A DNA stretch of 64,000 bases from Cellulomonas fengjieae (GCF_018388465.1 NZ_CP074404.1:496001-560000); one strand, 5' to 3'; shown: positions 25,182 through 34,775, numbered from the stretch's first letter. Numbers and translations: made by a program. Notes: generated by a model from the letters alone, not told the origin.

Positions 25182-26813
25182 ATGAGCACGACCCGCCCGT
25201 CGAGCACTGCCCCCGACCAGCGGCGTGCGGGGTCGTGGCTGCGCAACCGCTCGGTGCGCACCAAGATCCTCGGCGTGATCCTGCTGCTCGCCACGATCAC
25301 CGCCGGGTCAGGCGCCTACGCCGTGCTCTCGCTGCGTGGAGCAGCCGCGGACAGCCAGGAGCTGGCGATGATCACGTCGCAGATCGTCGGCACCCGGGTC
25401 GAGATCCAGGAGCGACAGGCCCAGGCGCGGCTGGTCGTCGCGCAGCTCGCTGCGCTGGACGACCCCGCCGACGAGGCGCCGTGGCTGGCCGAGCAGGCCA
25501 CGAACGACGCGGCGATGGCCGCCGCGATGGAGGCGTACGACGCCTCGGAGGCGGCGGCGGACGAGAGCTGGCAGGGCTTCCGGGGGCACTACGAGGCATG
25601 GCTCCAGGCCCGCGACGAGCAGCTGGTCCCCGCCGCTACCGGCGACGACCCCGCCGCGTACGCCGCGGTGCTCAGCGACGTCAGCGAGCCGCTCGTGGCG
25701 GACTTCCTGGCGGACCTGGACGGCGTCGTCTCGGCGACGGTCGCGTACTCGGATGACCTCGCGGACACGTCCTCGGCCCAGGCCGAGCGCGCGGCCGTCA
25801 CCCTCGCGGTGAGCCTGGCGGTCGCCCTCGTGGCGTCGCTGGTGCTCGGGTTCGCGCTCGCCAACCAGGTGGTCGGTGGGGTGGTGCGGGTCCGGCGCTC
25901 GCTCAACGCCATGGCCACCGGCGACTTCACCGTCCGTGTCCCGGTGACGTCGGACGACGAGCTCGGCCGGATGGCCCACGCGCTGAACAAGGCGCAGAAC
26001 GCGGTGCGGTCCGCGCTGGGTGGGGTGGTGGAGACGGCTGAGACGGTCACTGCGGCGGCGCACGAGCTGTCGGCGTCGTCGGGTCAGGTGGCGGCGGGGT
26101 CGGATGAGACCAGTGCGCAGGCGGGGGTGGTGGCGGCTGCGGCGGAGCAGGTGTCGCGCAACGTGCAGGCGGTGGCGGCGGGTGCTGAGCAGATGGGTGC
26201 CTCGATCCGGGAGATCGCGCAGAACGCGAACCAGGCGGCGAAGGTGGCGGGTCAGGCGACGGTGGTGGCGTCGTCGGCCAATGAGCAGGTGGCGCGGTTG
26301 GGGGAGTCGTCCCAGCAGATCGGCAACGTGGTCAAGACGATCACGAGCATCGCGGAGCAGACGAACCTGTTGGCGTTGAACGCCACGATCGAGGCGGCGC
26401 GTGCGGGGGAGGCGGGCAAGGGGTTCGCGGTGGTGGCCGGTGAGGTCAAGGAGCTGGCTTCGGAGACGGCGCGGGCTACCGAGGACATCGCGCGTCGGGT
26501 GGAGGCGATCCAGGCGGACACCTCCGGTGCGGTGGCGGCGATCGGGCAGATCGCGGCGATCATCGCCTCGATCAACGACTACCAGCTGACGATCGCCAGT
26601 GCGGTCGAGGAGCAGACGGCCACGACGAACGAGATGTCGCGGGGGGTGGCGGAGGCGGCGACCGGGTCGGGGGAGATCGCGGTCAACATCAGCGGTGTGG
26701 CGTCCTCGGCGGCGATGTCCTCGCAGGTGCTGGGGCAGATGGGTCAGGCCGTCGACGAGCTGGCGCGGTTGTCCACCGACCTGCGCACCCGCGCCTCCGC
26801 CTTCCAGTTCTGA
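25182..26813 (+). CDS. Methyl-accepting chemotaxis protein 2
   Basis: This is a 543-residue receptor with membrane helices at about residues 28-49 and 205-228, a helical periplasmic-side sensor between them, HAMP, and the standard signalling domain. Its N-terminal layout ([20 protein letters not shown]) resembles receptor 1, but the sensor domain differs substantially in sequence. Residues 279-543 are identical to residues 278-542 of receptor 1, so both must engage CheA/CheW alike while sensing different signals. The ligand is unknown. Confidence 0.95.
   Translation: MSTTRPSSTAPDQRRAGSWLRNRSVRTKILGVILLLATITAGSGAYAVLSLRGAAADSQELAMITSQIVGTRVEIQERQAQARLVVAQLAALDDPADEAPWLAEQATNDAAMAAAMEAYDASEAAADESWQGFRGHYEAWLQARDEQLVPAATGDDPAAYAAVLSDVSEPLVADFLADLDGVVSATVAYSDDLADTSSAQAERAAVTLAVSLAVALVASLVLGFALANQVVGGVVRVRRSLNAMATGDFTVRVPVTSDDELGRMAHALNKAQNAVRSALGGVVETAETVTAAAHELSASSGQVAAGSDETSAQAGVVAAAAEQVSRNVQAVAAGAEQMGASIREIAQNANQAAKVAGQATVVASSANEQVARLGESSQQIGNVVKTITSIAEQTNLLALNATIEAARAGEAGKGFAVVAGEVKELASETARATEDIARRVEAIQADTSGAVAAIGQIAAIIASINDYQLTIASAVEEQTATTNEMSRGVAEAATGSGEIAVNISGVASSAAMSSQVLGQMGQAVDELARLSTDLRTRASAFQF
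26016..26813 (+). repeat. 798-bp direct repeat, copy 2 (receptor signalling domain)
   Basis: This is the partner of the repeat at 24228-25025, with one silent difference seen. It ends at the stop codon; the sequence just downstream of each copy differs. Confidence 0.93.
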
Positions 26814-26900
26814 CGGGCGCCCGATCGTGACGCCCGAGCACCGCCGCTCCCGCCGCGGCGGCCACCACGAGTCGGGCACCTCGCCCGATGGAGGATCGAC

Positions 26901-28499
26901 ATGAGCAGGACGCGCACCCCGGCCCGCTGGTTCTGGGACCGGACGATCGGGCTCAAGTTCGCCACGGCGCTGGTGGTGCTCGGGACGACCTTCGGGCTCG
27001 TCGGCGGCGCCGGCGCGGTCGCGCTCTACCGGGCCGGGCAGAACCTCGAGGAGATGTCCGTGCTGACCGGCCGGCTGCAGGCGGCGATGGCCGAGCTGCG
27101 GACGGGGCAGACCCGCAGCCACCTGCTGGTACACCAGGCGGCGGCGGACGCGGAGGACCGCGATCGGCTGCTGGCGGCCTCCGCGTCGGTCGACAAGGAC
27201 ATGGCCCGGCAGATCGCCGTCGTCGAGGAGTTCGCCCAGGCCCGAGGTCCGCAGTGGGCGGACTTCGTCGACCGGTGGGGCGCCTGGCAGTCCTACCGTG
27301 ACGCGACCCTGCTGCCGTTCGTGCAGGCGGGTGACGTTCCTGGTCTCGCCGGGGCGACCCACGCGAACGACGCCGCCGACCCCGACGCGGCCAGCCGGCC
27401 CCTCGCGCTGGCTCAGGGCCAGGTGGACGAGCAGGTGGTGTCGATCCTCGCCGCCGGCCAGGCCGAGGTGGACCGGACGATCCTGGCCCTCGCCATCGCC
27501 TTCGTGGTCGGTGCCGTCGGGTCGGCGGCGCTCGCCATGGCGGTGACCCGCCGGATCACGCGAGCGGTCCGCGGCGTCAAGGGGTCGCTGGACGCCATGG
27601 CCGCCGGTGACCTCACGGTCGTGTCGCCGGTGGAGTCCCGGGACGAGACCGGTCGCATGGCCGAGTCGCTCAACCGGGCGCAGACGTCGTTGCGCGCGAC
27701 GCTCGCGGGCGTGGTGGAGACCGCCGCGGGCGTGGCCGCGTCGGCGGAGCAGCTCTCGGAGTCCAACGGGCGCGTGGCGGGTGCCGCTCAGGAGACGAGC
27801 GGGCGGGCCGGCATCGCGGCGGCCGCCGCCGAGCAGGTGTCCCGCAACGTGCAGTCGGTGGCGGCGGGCGCCGAGCAGATGGGCGCCTCGATCCGGGAGA
27901 TCGCGCAGAACGCGACGCAGGCCGCCAAGGTCGCGCACCAGGCCACCGGCGTCGCGCAGGCGACCAACCAGCAGGTGGCCCGGCTGGGGGAGTCCAGCCA
28001 GCAGATCGGCAACGTCGTCAAGACGATCACGAGCATCGCCGCCCAGACCAACCTGCTGGCCCTCAACGCCACCATCGAGGCCGCGCGCGCCGGACAGGCG
28101 GGCAAGGGCTTCGCCGTCGTTGCGGGTGAGGTCAAGGAGCTGGCGTCGGAGACGGCCCGTGCCACGGAGGACATCGCCCGACGGGTCGAGGCCATCCAGG
28201 TGGAGACGGCCGGCGCGATGTCGGCGATCGCCGAGATCAGCGCGATCGTGACGTCGATCAACGACTTCCAGCTCACGATCGCCTCGGCGGTCGAGGAGCA
28301 GACGGCGACCACGAACGAGATGTCGCGCGGAGTCGCCGAGGCGGCGGCGGGCTCGGGGGAGATCGCGGCGAACATCACGGGCGTGGCGGCCGCGGCGCGC
28401 AGCAGCACCGACGAGCTGGACGGTGTCGGCGTGCAGGTCGACGAGCTCACGGTCCTCTCGCACCGGCTGCGCGAGCGTGTGGCCGCGTTCACGTTCTGA
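26901..28499 (+). CDS. Methyl-accepting chemotaxis protein 3
   Basis: This 532-residue receptor has membrane helices at about residues 20-42 and 194-215, HAMP, and a signalling domain with the tip [20 protein letters not shown]. Its signalling domain is homologous to receptors 1 and 2 but clearly diverged, so it was not part of their recent homogenisation. The sensor region again looks like a helical bundle. No good CTCA-N17-CCGAT promoter is present in the 87-base spacer, so it may be read through from receptor gene 2. Confidence 0.95.
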   Translation: MSRTRTPARWFWDRTIGLKFATALVVLGTTFGLVGGAGAVALYRAGQNLEEMSVLTGRLQAAMAELRTGQTRSHLLVHQAAADAEDRDRLLAASASVDKDMARQIAVVEEFAQARGPQWADFVDRWGAWQSYRDATLLPFVQAGDVPGLAGATHANDAADPDAASRPLALAQGQVDEQVVSILAAGQAEVDRTILALAIAFVVGAVGSAALAMAVTRRITRAVRGVKGSLDAMAAGDLTVVSPVESRDETGRMAESLNRAQTSLRATLAGVVETAAGVAASAEQLSESNGRVAGAAQETSGRAGIAAAAAEQVSRNVQSVAAGAEQMGASIREIAQNATQAAKVAHQATGVAQATNQQVARLGESSQQIGNVVKTITSIAAQTNLLALNATIEAARAGQAGKGFAVVAGEVKELASETARATEDIARRVEAIQVETAGAMSAIAEISAIVTSINDFQLTIASAVEEQTATTNEMSRGVAEAAAGSGEIAANITGVAAAARSSTDELDGVGVQVDELTVLSHRLRERVAAFTF

Positions 28500-28503
28500 C
28501 CCG

Positions 28504-28532
28504 CTCACAAGGAACGCGCCCGCGCCGATAGG
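28504..28532 (+). promoter_or_regulatory. Sigma-28-type promoter of cheB operon
   Basis: CTCA (28504-28507), 17 bases and CCGATAGG (28525-28532), the closest of the six to the enterobacterial GCCGATAA. A start near 28539 gives a ~35-base leader with GGAGGA before GTG 28574. Confidence 0.72.
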
Positions 28533-28573
28533 CACCATGACACCGGACTCCCGGTGGTTACCCCGGAGGAACC

Positions 28574-29734
28574 GTGTCGAGGATCCGCGTGCTGGTGGTG
28601 GACGACTCGGTCGTCATCCGCCGGCTGGTGTCCGACGCGCTGTCGGTGGACCCCGAGATCGAGGTCGTCGGCGTCGCGGCCAACGGACGCCTGGCGCTGG
28701 CCAGGATCGCCCAGCTGGTGCCGGACCTGGTCACCATGGACATCGAGATGCCGGAGATGGACGGCATCGAGGCGGTCCGCGAGCTGCGTCGCGCCGGCAA
28801 CCGGGTACCGGTCGTCATGTTCTCGACCCTCACCGAGCGCGGCGCGTCGGCCACCCTGGACGCGCTGGCGGCCGGGGCGCAGGACTACGTGACCAAGCCG
28901 GCGAACGTCGGCAGCGTGCAGGAGTCCCTCGCGCAGGTCGCCGAGAACCTGATCCCCAAGATCAAGGCGCTCGTCGGACCGGCCCGCGGCCGCGTGCCGC
29001 TCGGCACGGCCCCGGGCCGTACCGTCCCCGTCGGCACCGGCGGCACCGCCCCCGTGGCTGACGCGCTGCTCCGTCCGCTCGCCCACCGCGCGGCCCGGCC
29101 CGCGGTCACGCTGCGCGCCGCACCGGCGCCGCACGCGGTCCGGGCGGTGGTGCTCGGCTCGTCGACCGGCGGCCCCGAGGCGCTGTCCCGGCTGCTCGGG
29201 GCGCTGACCGTCCCGCCGCCCGTCCCCGTGCTCGTGGTCCAGCACATGCCCCCGGTCTTCACGCGCCAGCTCGCCGCCCGCCTGGACCGGCTCGGCCCGG
29301 CGCGCGTCGTCGAGGCCGAGGACGGGACGGAGCTGCTGCCCGGCACGGTCCACGTCGCGCCGGGCGACCGGCACCTGGAGGTCCGGCGTCGGGGGACCGT
29401 GCTGCGGACGGCGCTCGTCGACGGGCCGCCCGTCAACTTCTGCCGGCCGTCGGTCGACGTGCTGTTCCGCTCCGCGGTCCACGCCTACGGCGGCGACCTG
29501 CTCGCCGTGGTGCTCACGGGCATGGGGGCCGACGGCCGCACCGGGTGCGAGGACGTCGTCACCGCCGGCGGCACGGTCGTGGTGCAGGACGAGCCGACCA
29601 GCGTGGTGTGGGGGATGCCGGGCGCCGTCGCGACCGCCGGTCTCGCGCACCGGATGGTGCCGCTGCTCGACGTCGCCCCGACCGTCGAGCGCCTGCTCGC
29701 GGACGCTCCGGACGGGGGCGCCCGGTGGGCCTGA
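28574..29734 (+). CDS. cheB: CheB, chemotaxis receptor methylesterase
   Basis: CheB removes methyl groups from receptors after phosphorylation by CheA. The 386-residue protein has a receiver domain (residues 3-125: VVDDS, phospho-acceptor Asp56 in TMDIEMPEMDG, DYVTKPAN) and a methylesterase domain (about 190-375) with the catalytic triad visible as Ser197 in GSSTGGPEA, His224 in QHMPP and Asp320 in GMGADG. A ~60-residue Pro/Gly/Arg linker joins them. The GTG start follows GGAGGA. cheR overlaps its stop by 10 bases. Confidence 0.97.
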   Translation: MSRIRVLVVDDSVVIRRLVSDALSVDPEIEVVGVAANGRLALARIAQLVPDLVTMDIEMPEMDGIEAVRELRRAGNRVPVVMFSTLTERGASATLDALAAGAQDYVTKPANVGSVQESLAQVAENLIPKIKALVGPARGRVPLGTAPGRTVPVGTGGTAPVADALLRPLAHRAARPAVTLRAAPAPHAVRAVVLGSSTGGPEALSRLLGALTVPPPVPVLVVQHMPPVFTRQLAARLDRLGPARVVEAEDGTELLPGTVHVAPGDRHLEVRRRGTVLRTALVDGPPVNFCRPSVDVLFRSAVHAYGGDLLAVVLTGMGADGRTGCEDVVTAGGTVVVQDEPTSVVWGMPGAVATAGLAHRMVPLLDVAPTVERLLADAPDGGARWA

Positions 29735-30663
29735 GCCCGGAGTCGTTCTCGTTCGTCGCCGACATGGTCCGCCGCCGCAGTGCCATCCAGCTGCTCGCCG
29801 GCAAGGAGTACCTGGTCGAGAGCCGCCTGCTGCCGCTCGCCCGCGAGCAGGGGCTGGCCGACGTCGACGCCTACGTCGTCCGGGTCCGAGCGGGCGGCGG
29901 ACGCGAGGCCGACCTGGTCCGCATCGTGGAGGCGCTCGCCACCAACGAGACCTCGTGGTTCCGGGACGCCTCGCCGTTCCTGGCGCTCGCCTCGACGGTG
30001 GCGCCGGCGATCGTCGCGGACCGGGGTGCCGCCACCCGCCTGCGAGTGTGGTCCGCCGCCTGCTCGACCGGCCAGGAGCCGTACTCGATCGCGATGACGC
30101 TCGCCGACTGCCTGCCGCCGACCGTCTCGTTCGAGATCCTGGCCACGGACCTGTCCGAGCAGGTGCTCACCCGCGCCCGGGCAGGCCGGTACACCCAGCT
30201 CGAGGTCAACCGCGGGATGCCGGCCCCCATGCTGGTGCGGCACCTCGTGCGCTCCGGTCCGGAGTGGGAGGTCGTGCCCGAGCTGCGCGCGCAGGTCACG
30301 TTCCAGCAGCACAACCTGCTGGACGCACCCCCGGCGGGCGGCCCGTTCGACGTCGTCTTCCTGCGCAACGTGCTCATCTACTTCGACCTCGCCACCAAGC
30401 GCGCGATCCTGCGCCGCGTGCGCCGGGTGCTGCGCCCGGGCGGCGCGCTCCTGCTCGGCGGCGCGGAGACCACGATCGGCGTCGACGACGACTGGGTCCG
30501 CACGCCCGTGGGCGCGGGCTCCGTCTACCACCCCGTGCGTGCGGCGCCCCGGGCGAGCCCTCCGCCGCTGGACACGGTGCCCCCCAGGCAGGCATCCGCC
30601 GCGCGGTCCGTCCCGCAACCGTTCGTCCCCCCGTCCGTGCTGACCCGAGGAGCCCCACGATGA
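29725..30663 (+). CDS. cheR: CheR, chemotaxis receptor methyltransferase
   Basis: CheR methylates receptor glutamates using SAM. The 312-residue product has the small N-terminal helical domain (residues 1-75, with LAGKEYLVESRLLPLAREQG) and the SAM-binding domain with ATNETSWFRDASPF, WSAACSTGQEPYSIAM, EILATDLSEQVLTRARAGRY and FDVVFLRNVLIYFD. Start GTG 29725 is the first sensible start, giving VGLSPESFSFVADMV. The last ~40 residues are a Pro-rich tail. The stop overlaps cheY. Confidence 0.96.
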   Translation: MGLSPESFSFVADMVRRRSAIQLLAGKEYLVESRLLPLAREQGLADVDAYVVRVRAGGGREADLVRIVEALATNETSWFRDASPFLALASTVAPAIVADRGAATRLRVWSAACSTGQEPYSIAMTLADCLPPTVSFEILATDLSEQVLTRARAGRYTQLEVNRGMPAPMLVRHLVRSGPEWEVVPELRAQVTFQQHNLLDAPPAGGPFDVVFLRNVLIYFDLATKRAILRRVRRVLRPGGALLLGGAETTIGVDDDWVRTPVGAGSVYHPVRAAPRASPPPLDTVPPRQASAARSVPQPFVPPSVLTRGAPR

Positions 30664-31043
30664 GAGCGCTCGTGATCGACGACTCCCGCACGATGCGCCG
30701 CATCGTGTCCGGCTCCCTGCAACCGCTCGGCTTCGAGACCCACGAGGCCGAGCACGGCCGCGCGGCCCTCGACCTGCTCGAGGGCGGCCTGGACGTCGAC
30801 CTGGCGTGCATCGACTGGAACATGCCCGTGATGGACGGGCTGACCTTCGTCACCGAGGTCCGCGCCCGCCCGGCGTGGCGGAACGTCACCCTGATGATGG
30901 TGACCACCGAGAGCGAGCACGGGCAGATCGTGCGGGCGCTCGCGGCGGGCGCCCACGAGTACCTCATCAAGCCCTTCACCCCGGACGCGGTCCGGGCCAA
31001 GCTCGACCTGCTCGGGCTCCTGCCGCTCGAGGAGCAGGGATGA
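30660..31043 (+). CDS. cheY: CheY-type response regulator, first copy
   Basis: This is a 127-residue stand-alone receiver: VIDDSRTMRRIV, phospho-acceptor Asp in CIDWNMPVMDG, the Thr of MMVTTESE and Lys in LIKPFTPD. CheY-P binds the motor switch. ATG 30660 overlaps the cheR stop and the next gene overlaps its own stop. A second receiver gene lies 0.5 kb downstream; which one binds the motor cannot be told from sequence. Confidence 0.95.
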   Translation: MRALVIDDSRTMRRIVSGSLQPLGFETHEAEHGRAALDLLEGGLDVDLACIDWNMPVMDGLTFVTEVRARPAWRNVTLMMVTTESEHGQIVRALAAGAHEYLIKPFTPDAVRAKLDLLGLLPLEEQG

Positions 31044-31525
31044 GCACCGTCGTGGAGCGCGACCAGGTCCTCGCCATCGCGCAGGAGGTGTTCGCCGCGA
31101 TGGTCGACGGCGACACCGGCCTGCTGCAGCCCTGGTCCGGCGACGAGCCGGCGCTGCACGGCGCGGTCGTCGCGTGGGTGGACCTGCACGGCCCGTGGAC
31201 CGGTCGCGCGGAGCTGACCACCGAGCTGGCGACCGCGCAGGCCCTCGCCCGCGTGCTGCTGGAGATGCGCGACGACGAGGCCGTCTCGCAGGTCGACCTC
31301 GTCGACGCGTTCGGCGAGGTGGCCAACGTCGTCGGTGGCAACGTGAAGTCGCTCCTGCCGCTGCGGGGCAGTCTCGGCCTGCCGCAGGTCGCGCCCGCCG
31401 CGCCGGTCGTGCGGGGCGCCGTGCTCGTCCAGAACCTCTCGCTCTCGTGGCGCGGCCGACCCCTGGTCGTCTCCGTGTGGGCCTACGACCAGCCTGCTCT
31501 CCCGGAAGGAACCTCCCTCGCATGA
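31040..31525 (+). CDS. CheX/CheC-like CheY-P phosphatase
   Basis: This 161-residue protein has the CheX/CheC phosphatase signature DAFGEVANVVGGNVKSLLP (Glu and Asn three residues apart, followed by Gly-Gly-Asn) at about residues 93-111. Such proteins dephosphorylate CheY-P. It lies between two receiver genes with ATGA overlaps on both sides, consistent with pairing to a cheY. CheX works as a dimer in other species; that is not visible here. Confidence 0.8.
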   Translation: MSTVVERDQVLAIAQEVFAAMVDGDTGLLQPWSGDEPALHGAVVAWVDLHGPWTGRAELTTELATAQALARVLLEMRDDEAVSQVDLVDAFGEVANVVGGNVKSLLPLRGSLGLPQVAPAAPVVRGAVLVQNLSLSWRGRPLVVSVWAYDQPALPEGTSLA

Positions 31526-31884
31526 TCCGCGTCCTCGTGACCGACGACAGCCGCGTGATGCGCCAGATCGTCATTCGCACGCTCCGCCAGGCCGGCTACG
31601 ACTGGGAGGTCCGCGAGGCCGCCGACGGCCTGGAGGCCCTCGAGGCGATCCGGGCCGACGAGCCGGACGTCGTGCTGTCGGACTGGAACATGCCGAACCT
31701 GGACGGGATCGACCTGCTGCGCCGCCTCCGCGCGGAGGGGTTCGCCACGCCGTTCGGCTTCGTCACCTCGGAGGGCTCACCCGAGATGCGGGCCCAGGCG
31801 GAGGCGGCCGGTGCGCTGTTCCTCATCGCCAAGCCCTTCACGCCGGAGGCGTTCCGCGAGGTCATCGACCCGGTGCTCGCATGA
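31522..31884 (+). CDS. cheY: CheY-type response regulator, second copy
   Basis: This is a 120-residue receiver with VTDDSRVMRQIV, phospho-acceptor Asp in LSDWNMPNLDG, Thr in GFVTSEGSPEMR and Lys in IAKPFTPEAF. It is clearly homologous to the receiver at 30660 but diverged over its length, so an old duplication. The start overlaps the upstream CheX-like gene. It may act as the motor regulator, as a phosphate sink, or in another branch. Confidence 0.94.
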   Translation: MIRVLVTDDSRVMRQIVIRTLRQAGYDWEVREAADGLEALEAIRADEPDVVLSDWNMPNLDGIDLLRRLRAEGFATPFGFVTSEGSPEMRAQAEAAGALFLIAKPFTPEAFREVIDPVLA

Positions 31885-32369
31885 GCCCGCAGACGCCCCT
31901 GCCGTCCGCGAAGGCGGTCCGCGAGCTCGTCGAGGGACTCGTCGGCCGCGACGTGCAGGTGACGACCGGCGGCGCGATGCTCGATCCGGCCGAGGGCGAC
32001 GGGACCCTGGTCGGCGCGTACGTCGACGACCGGCTCGCGCTGACGGCGATCGTCCTGCTCGACCTGCCGCTGGCGGCGTACGTGGGTGCGGCGCTCGGGC
32101 TCGTGCCCGCCCGCACCGCGGAGTCCGCCGTGGCGGAGGGCGTGCTCCCGAGCGGGCTGCAGGAGAACGCGGGCGAGGTGCTCAACGTCCTGGCGTCGCT
32201 GTTCAACGCCGAGGGTGCACCGCACGTCCGCCTCGACACGATCTACCCGCCGGGGGGCCCGCTGCCGGCGGACGTCGCCACCTGGGTGCCGGCGTTCGTG
32301 CGACGCACCGACCTCGACATGGAGGTCTCCGGGTACGGTCCGGGGCGGTTCTCGCTGCTGGTGCTCTGA
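31881..32369 (+). CDS. Second CheX/CheC-like protein
   Basis: This 162-residue product shows a weaker CheC/CheX-like motif, LQENAGEVLNVLASLFN (about residues 93-109), keeping Glu and Asn with the same spacing as in the gene at 31040. Its first half (VQVTTGGAMLDP, YVDDRLALTAIVLLDLPLAA) has no specific signature. It overlaps the second cheY. A phosphatase for that CheY is the natural guess; loss of the second Gly/Asn makes activity uncertain. Confidence 0.6.
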   Translation: MSPQTPLPSAKAVRELVEGLVGRDVQVTTGGAMLDPAEGDGTLVGAYVDDRLALTAIVLLDLPLAAYVGAALGLVPARTAESAVAEGVLPSGLQENAGEVLNVLASLFNAEGAPHVRLDTIYPPGGPLPADVATWVPAFVRRTDLDMEVSGYGPGRFSLLVL

Positions 32370-32427
32370 CGCGACCGTTCACCCGTCCGGCTGTCTGCGC
32401 GGTGCCTGAGGCGCTAGCGTCCCGGGG

Positions 32428-33219
32428 GTGCACCCGTTCACGCCCGTCCCACGCAGCCCGGTCCGCCGCCGCGACGTGCGGACCGGTCGGGGGGCCGGTC
32501 GGATGCGCTGGGTCCGGACCGCCGTGCTGTCGGCGGTGTGCACGCTCGTGCTCGTGGGTGCACCGGTCGCCCTCGCCCCCACCGGGCCCGCGGTGACGCC
32601 GTCCGGGGACACCGTCGCCGAGCGGTCCCCCCAGCGCGACGACCCGGCCGGCCGGTCGGGCCAGCGGGAGCCCACCGGCACCGCGCCCACGCAGGGCGCG
32701 CCCACTCAGACCGCCCCCACGGAGACCGCCCCCACGGACACGGCGCCCACGGACACCGGCCCGACCGAGCCCGCCCCGACCTCGGACCAGCCCGGCCCAG
32801 CGCCGGCGGTGCCGGTCCCGGCGGCTCCGGTCCCGTCAGCCCCCCAGCCCGCCGCCCTGCCGCCCTCGCTGACGGACCAGATCGTCACCCGTACCAACGC
32901 CGAGCGCGCCGCCGCCGGCCTGGCCGCGCTGACCGTGTCGCCGTGCGCGACGGAGCAGGCGGTGGCGCGGACGGCGCTGCTGGTGGCCGAGAACAGGTTC
33001 GAGCACGACCCGCTGGAGCCCATCCTCGCGGCGTGCGGTGCACGTGCGGTGGGGGAGAACCTCGCGCTCGGCTACCCGACGGCGCCCGCCGTGGTGGCCG
33101 GGTGGATGGGCTCCGAGGGACACCGCGCCAACATCCTGAACAGCAGGTACACGCAGATCGGCGTGGGCTGCACGGCGGGGCCCCGAGGGCAGCTGTGCGC
33201 GCAGGTATTCATGGGCTGA
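32428..33219 (+). CDS. Secreted CAP (SCP/PR1) domain protein
   Basis: This 263-residue protein, starting at GTG 32428, has an Arg-rich N-terminus and a hydrophobic signal segment (about residues 30-52, VRTAVLSAVCTLVLVGAPVA), a Thr/Pro linker made of APT-type repeats (about 80-115) and a C-terminal CAP domain (about 150-263) with NAERAAAGLAALTVSPC, GENLALGYPT, GHRANILNSRYTQIGVGC and CAQVFMG. Cell-surface or secreted localisation is expected; the biochemical role of bacterial CAP domains is mostly unknown. It stands alone after the chemotaxis operon. Confidence 0.88.
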   Translation: MHPFTPVPRSPVRRRDVRTGRGAGRMRWVRTAVLSAVCTLVLVGAPVALAPTGPAVTPSGDTVAERSPQRDDPAGRSGQREPTGTAPTQGAPTQTAPTETAPTDTAPTDTGPTEPAPTSDQPGPAPAVPVPAAPVPSAPQPAALPPSLTDQIVTRTNAERAAAGLAALTVSPCATEQAVARTALLVAENRFEHDPLEPILAACGARAVGENLALGYPTAPAVVAGWMGSEGHRANILNSRYTQIGVGCTAGPRGQLCAQVFMG

Positions 33220-33262
33220 ACCGCGCAACCTGCTCGATACACAGTTCTGCCACACTGCGCGC

Positions 33263-34762
33263 ATGTCCACGACCTCCCCCGCACAGACGGAGCGTCCCGC
33301 GCCCCCGACGAACGCCGTCGACCGCTACTTCAAGATCACCGAACGCGGCTCGACCATCGGTACCGAGATCCGTGGTGGTCTCGTCACCTTCTTCACGATG
33401 AGCTACATCATCGTGCTCAACCCGCTCATCATCGGCACGGTCCGCTCCGGGGACGGGCAGTTCCTGGGTGGCGGCGACGCCCCGAACCTCGCCGCCGTCG
33501 CAGCGACCACCGCGCTCGTCGCGGGGGTCCTGACGATCCTCATGGGCGTCGTGGCCAACTTCCCGCTGGCGCTCGCCGCGGGGCTCGGCCTCAACGCCGT
33601 CGTGGCGTACTCGATCGCGTCGCTGCCGAACATGTCCTGGCAGGACGCCATGGGCATCGTCGTGCTCGAGGGCCTGATCATCCTGGTCCTGGTGCTCACC
33701 GGCTTCCGCGCGGCGGTCTTCCGCGCGGTCCCCGTGGAGCTCAAGACGGCGATCAGCGTCGGCATCGGCCTGTTCATCGCGTTCATCGGCCTGGTGGACG
33801 CCGGCTTCGTGCGCATCCCCGCCAGCATGGCCACGCCCGTGGAGCTCGGCATCAGCGGGTCGCTGGGCAGCTGGCCCCTGCTCGTCTTCGTGTTCGGCCT
33901 GCTGCTCGCGATCATTCTCATGGTCCGCAAGGTCCACGGCGCGATCCTCATCGCGATCGTCTCCGCCACGGTCCTCGCGTTCATCGTCGAGCTCGTCGGC
34001 AACATCGGCAGCAAGACCGACGAGACCGGTGCCGTGGTGAACCCGGCCGGCTGGGCGCTGGACGTGCCCCGCTGGCCCGAGGGCGGCATCATCGCGACGC
34101 CGGACTTCTCGCTCGTCGGCCAGTTCTCGCTGTTCGGCTCGATCGAGTCCATCGGCATCGTCGCGGTCCTCCTGCTGGTGTTCTCCCTCCTGCTCGCCGA
34201 CTTCTTCGACACGATGGGCACGATGGTCGCCGTCGGGAGCGAGGCGAAGCTGCTGGACAAGGAGGGCACCCCGGTCGGCACGCAGCGGATCCTCGTCGTC
34301 GACTCGATCGCGGCGGCCGCCGGTGGTGCGGGCAGCGTCTCGTCCAACACGAGCTACGTCGAGTCCACGGCGGGCGTCGGCGACGGCGCCCGGACCGGTC
34401 TGGCGTCCGTCGTCACGGGCATCGCGTTCCTGCTGGCGACGTTCCTGTCCCCGCTGGTCGCGATGGTCCCGTTCGAGGCGGCCACGCCGGCGCTGGTGGT
34501 CGTGGGCTTCCTGATGGTCGCGCAGATCTCCGGGATCGACTGGAAGAACCTCGAGCTCGCCGTCCCGGCGTTCCTGACGATCATCCTGATGCCGTTCACG
34601 TACTCGATCACGGCGGGCATCGGCGCGGGCATCATCGCGTTCGTCGTCATCAAGCTGGCCGTCGGCAAGATCCGGGAGATCCACGCGTTCATGTGGGTGG
34701 CCTCGGTGATGTTCCTCGTGTACTTCCTGATCGGGCCGATCAAGGGCCTGCTCGGTCTGTAG
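33263..34762 (+). CDS. NCS2/AzgA family purine permease
   Basis: This is a 499-residue membrane transporter of the AzgA (guanine-hypoxanthine-adenine) type. N-terminal VDRYFKITERGSTIGTEIRG and FFTMSYIIVLNPLI are characteristic, as are GLGLNAVVAYSI, LLLADFFDTMGTMVAVGSEA and SSNTSYVESTAGVGDGARTG. About 12-14 membrane helices are expected. It is monocistronic, with a terminator directly after it. The exact purine specificity cannot be read from sequence. Confidence 0.93.
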   Translation: MSTTSPAQTERPAPPTNAVDRYFKITERGSTIGTEIRGGLVTFFTMSYIIVLNPLIIGTVRSGDGQFLGGGDAPNLAAVAATTALVAGVLTILMGVVANFPLALAAGLGLNAVVAYSIASLPNMSWQDAMGIVVLEGLIILVLVLTGFRAAVFRAVPVELKTAISVGIGLFIAFIGLVDAGFVRIPASMATPVELGISGSLGSWPLLVFVFGLLLAIILMVRKVHGAILIAIVSATVLAFIVELVGNIGSKTDETGAVVNPAGWALDVPRWPEGGIIATPDFSLVGQFSLFGSIESIGIVAVLLLVFSLLLADFFDTMGTMVAVGSEAKLLDKEGTPVGTQRILVVDSIAAAAGGAGSVSSNTSYVESTAGVGDGARTGLASVVTGIAFLLATFLSPLVAMVPFEAATPALVVVGFLMVAQISGIDWKNLELAVPAFLTIILMPFTYSITAGIGAGIIAFVVIKLAVGKIREIHAFMWVASVMFLVYFLIGPIKGLLGL

Positions 34763-34775
34763 ACCGCACGCAGCA

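Noticed and set aside
26813..26900. CCGATCGT and CCGATGGA before receptor gene 3 as a sigma-28-type promoter
   Set aside because: At the required 17-base spacing the -35 positions read CCTT and CCAC, so the motif is incomplete.
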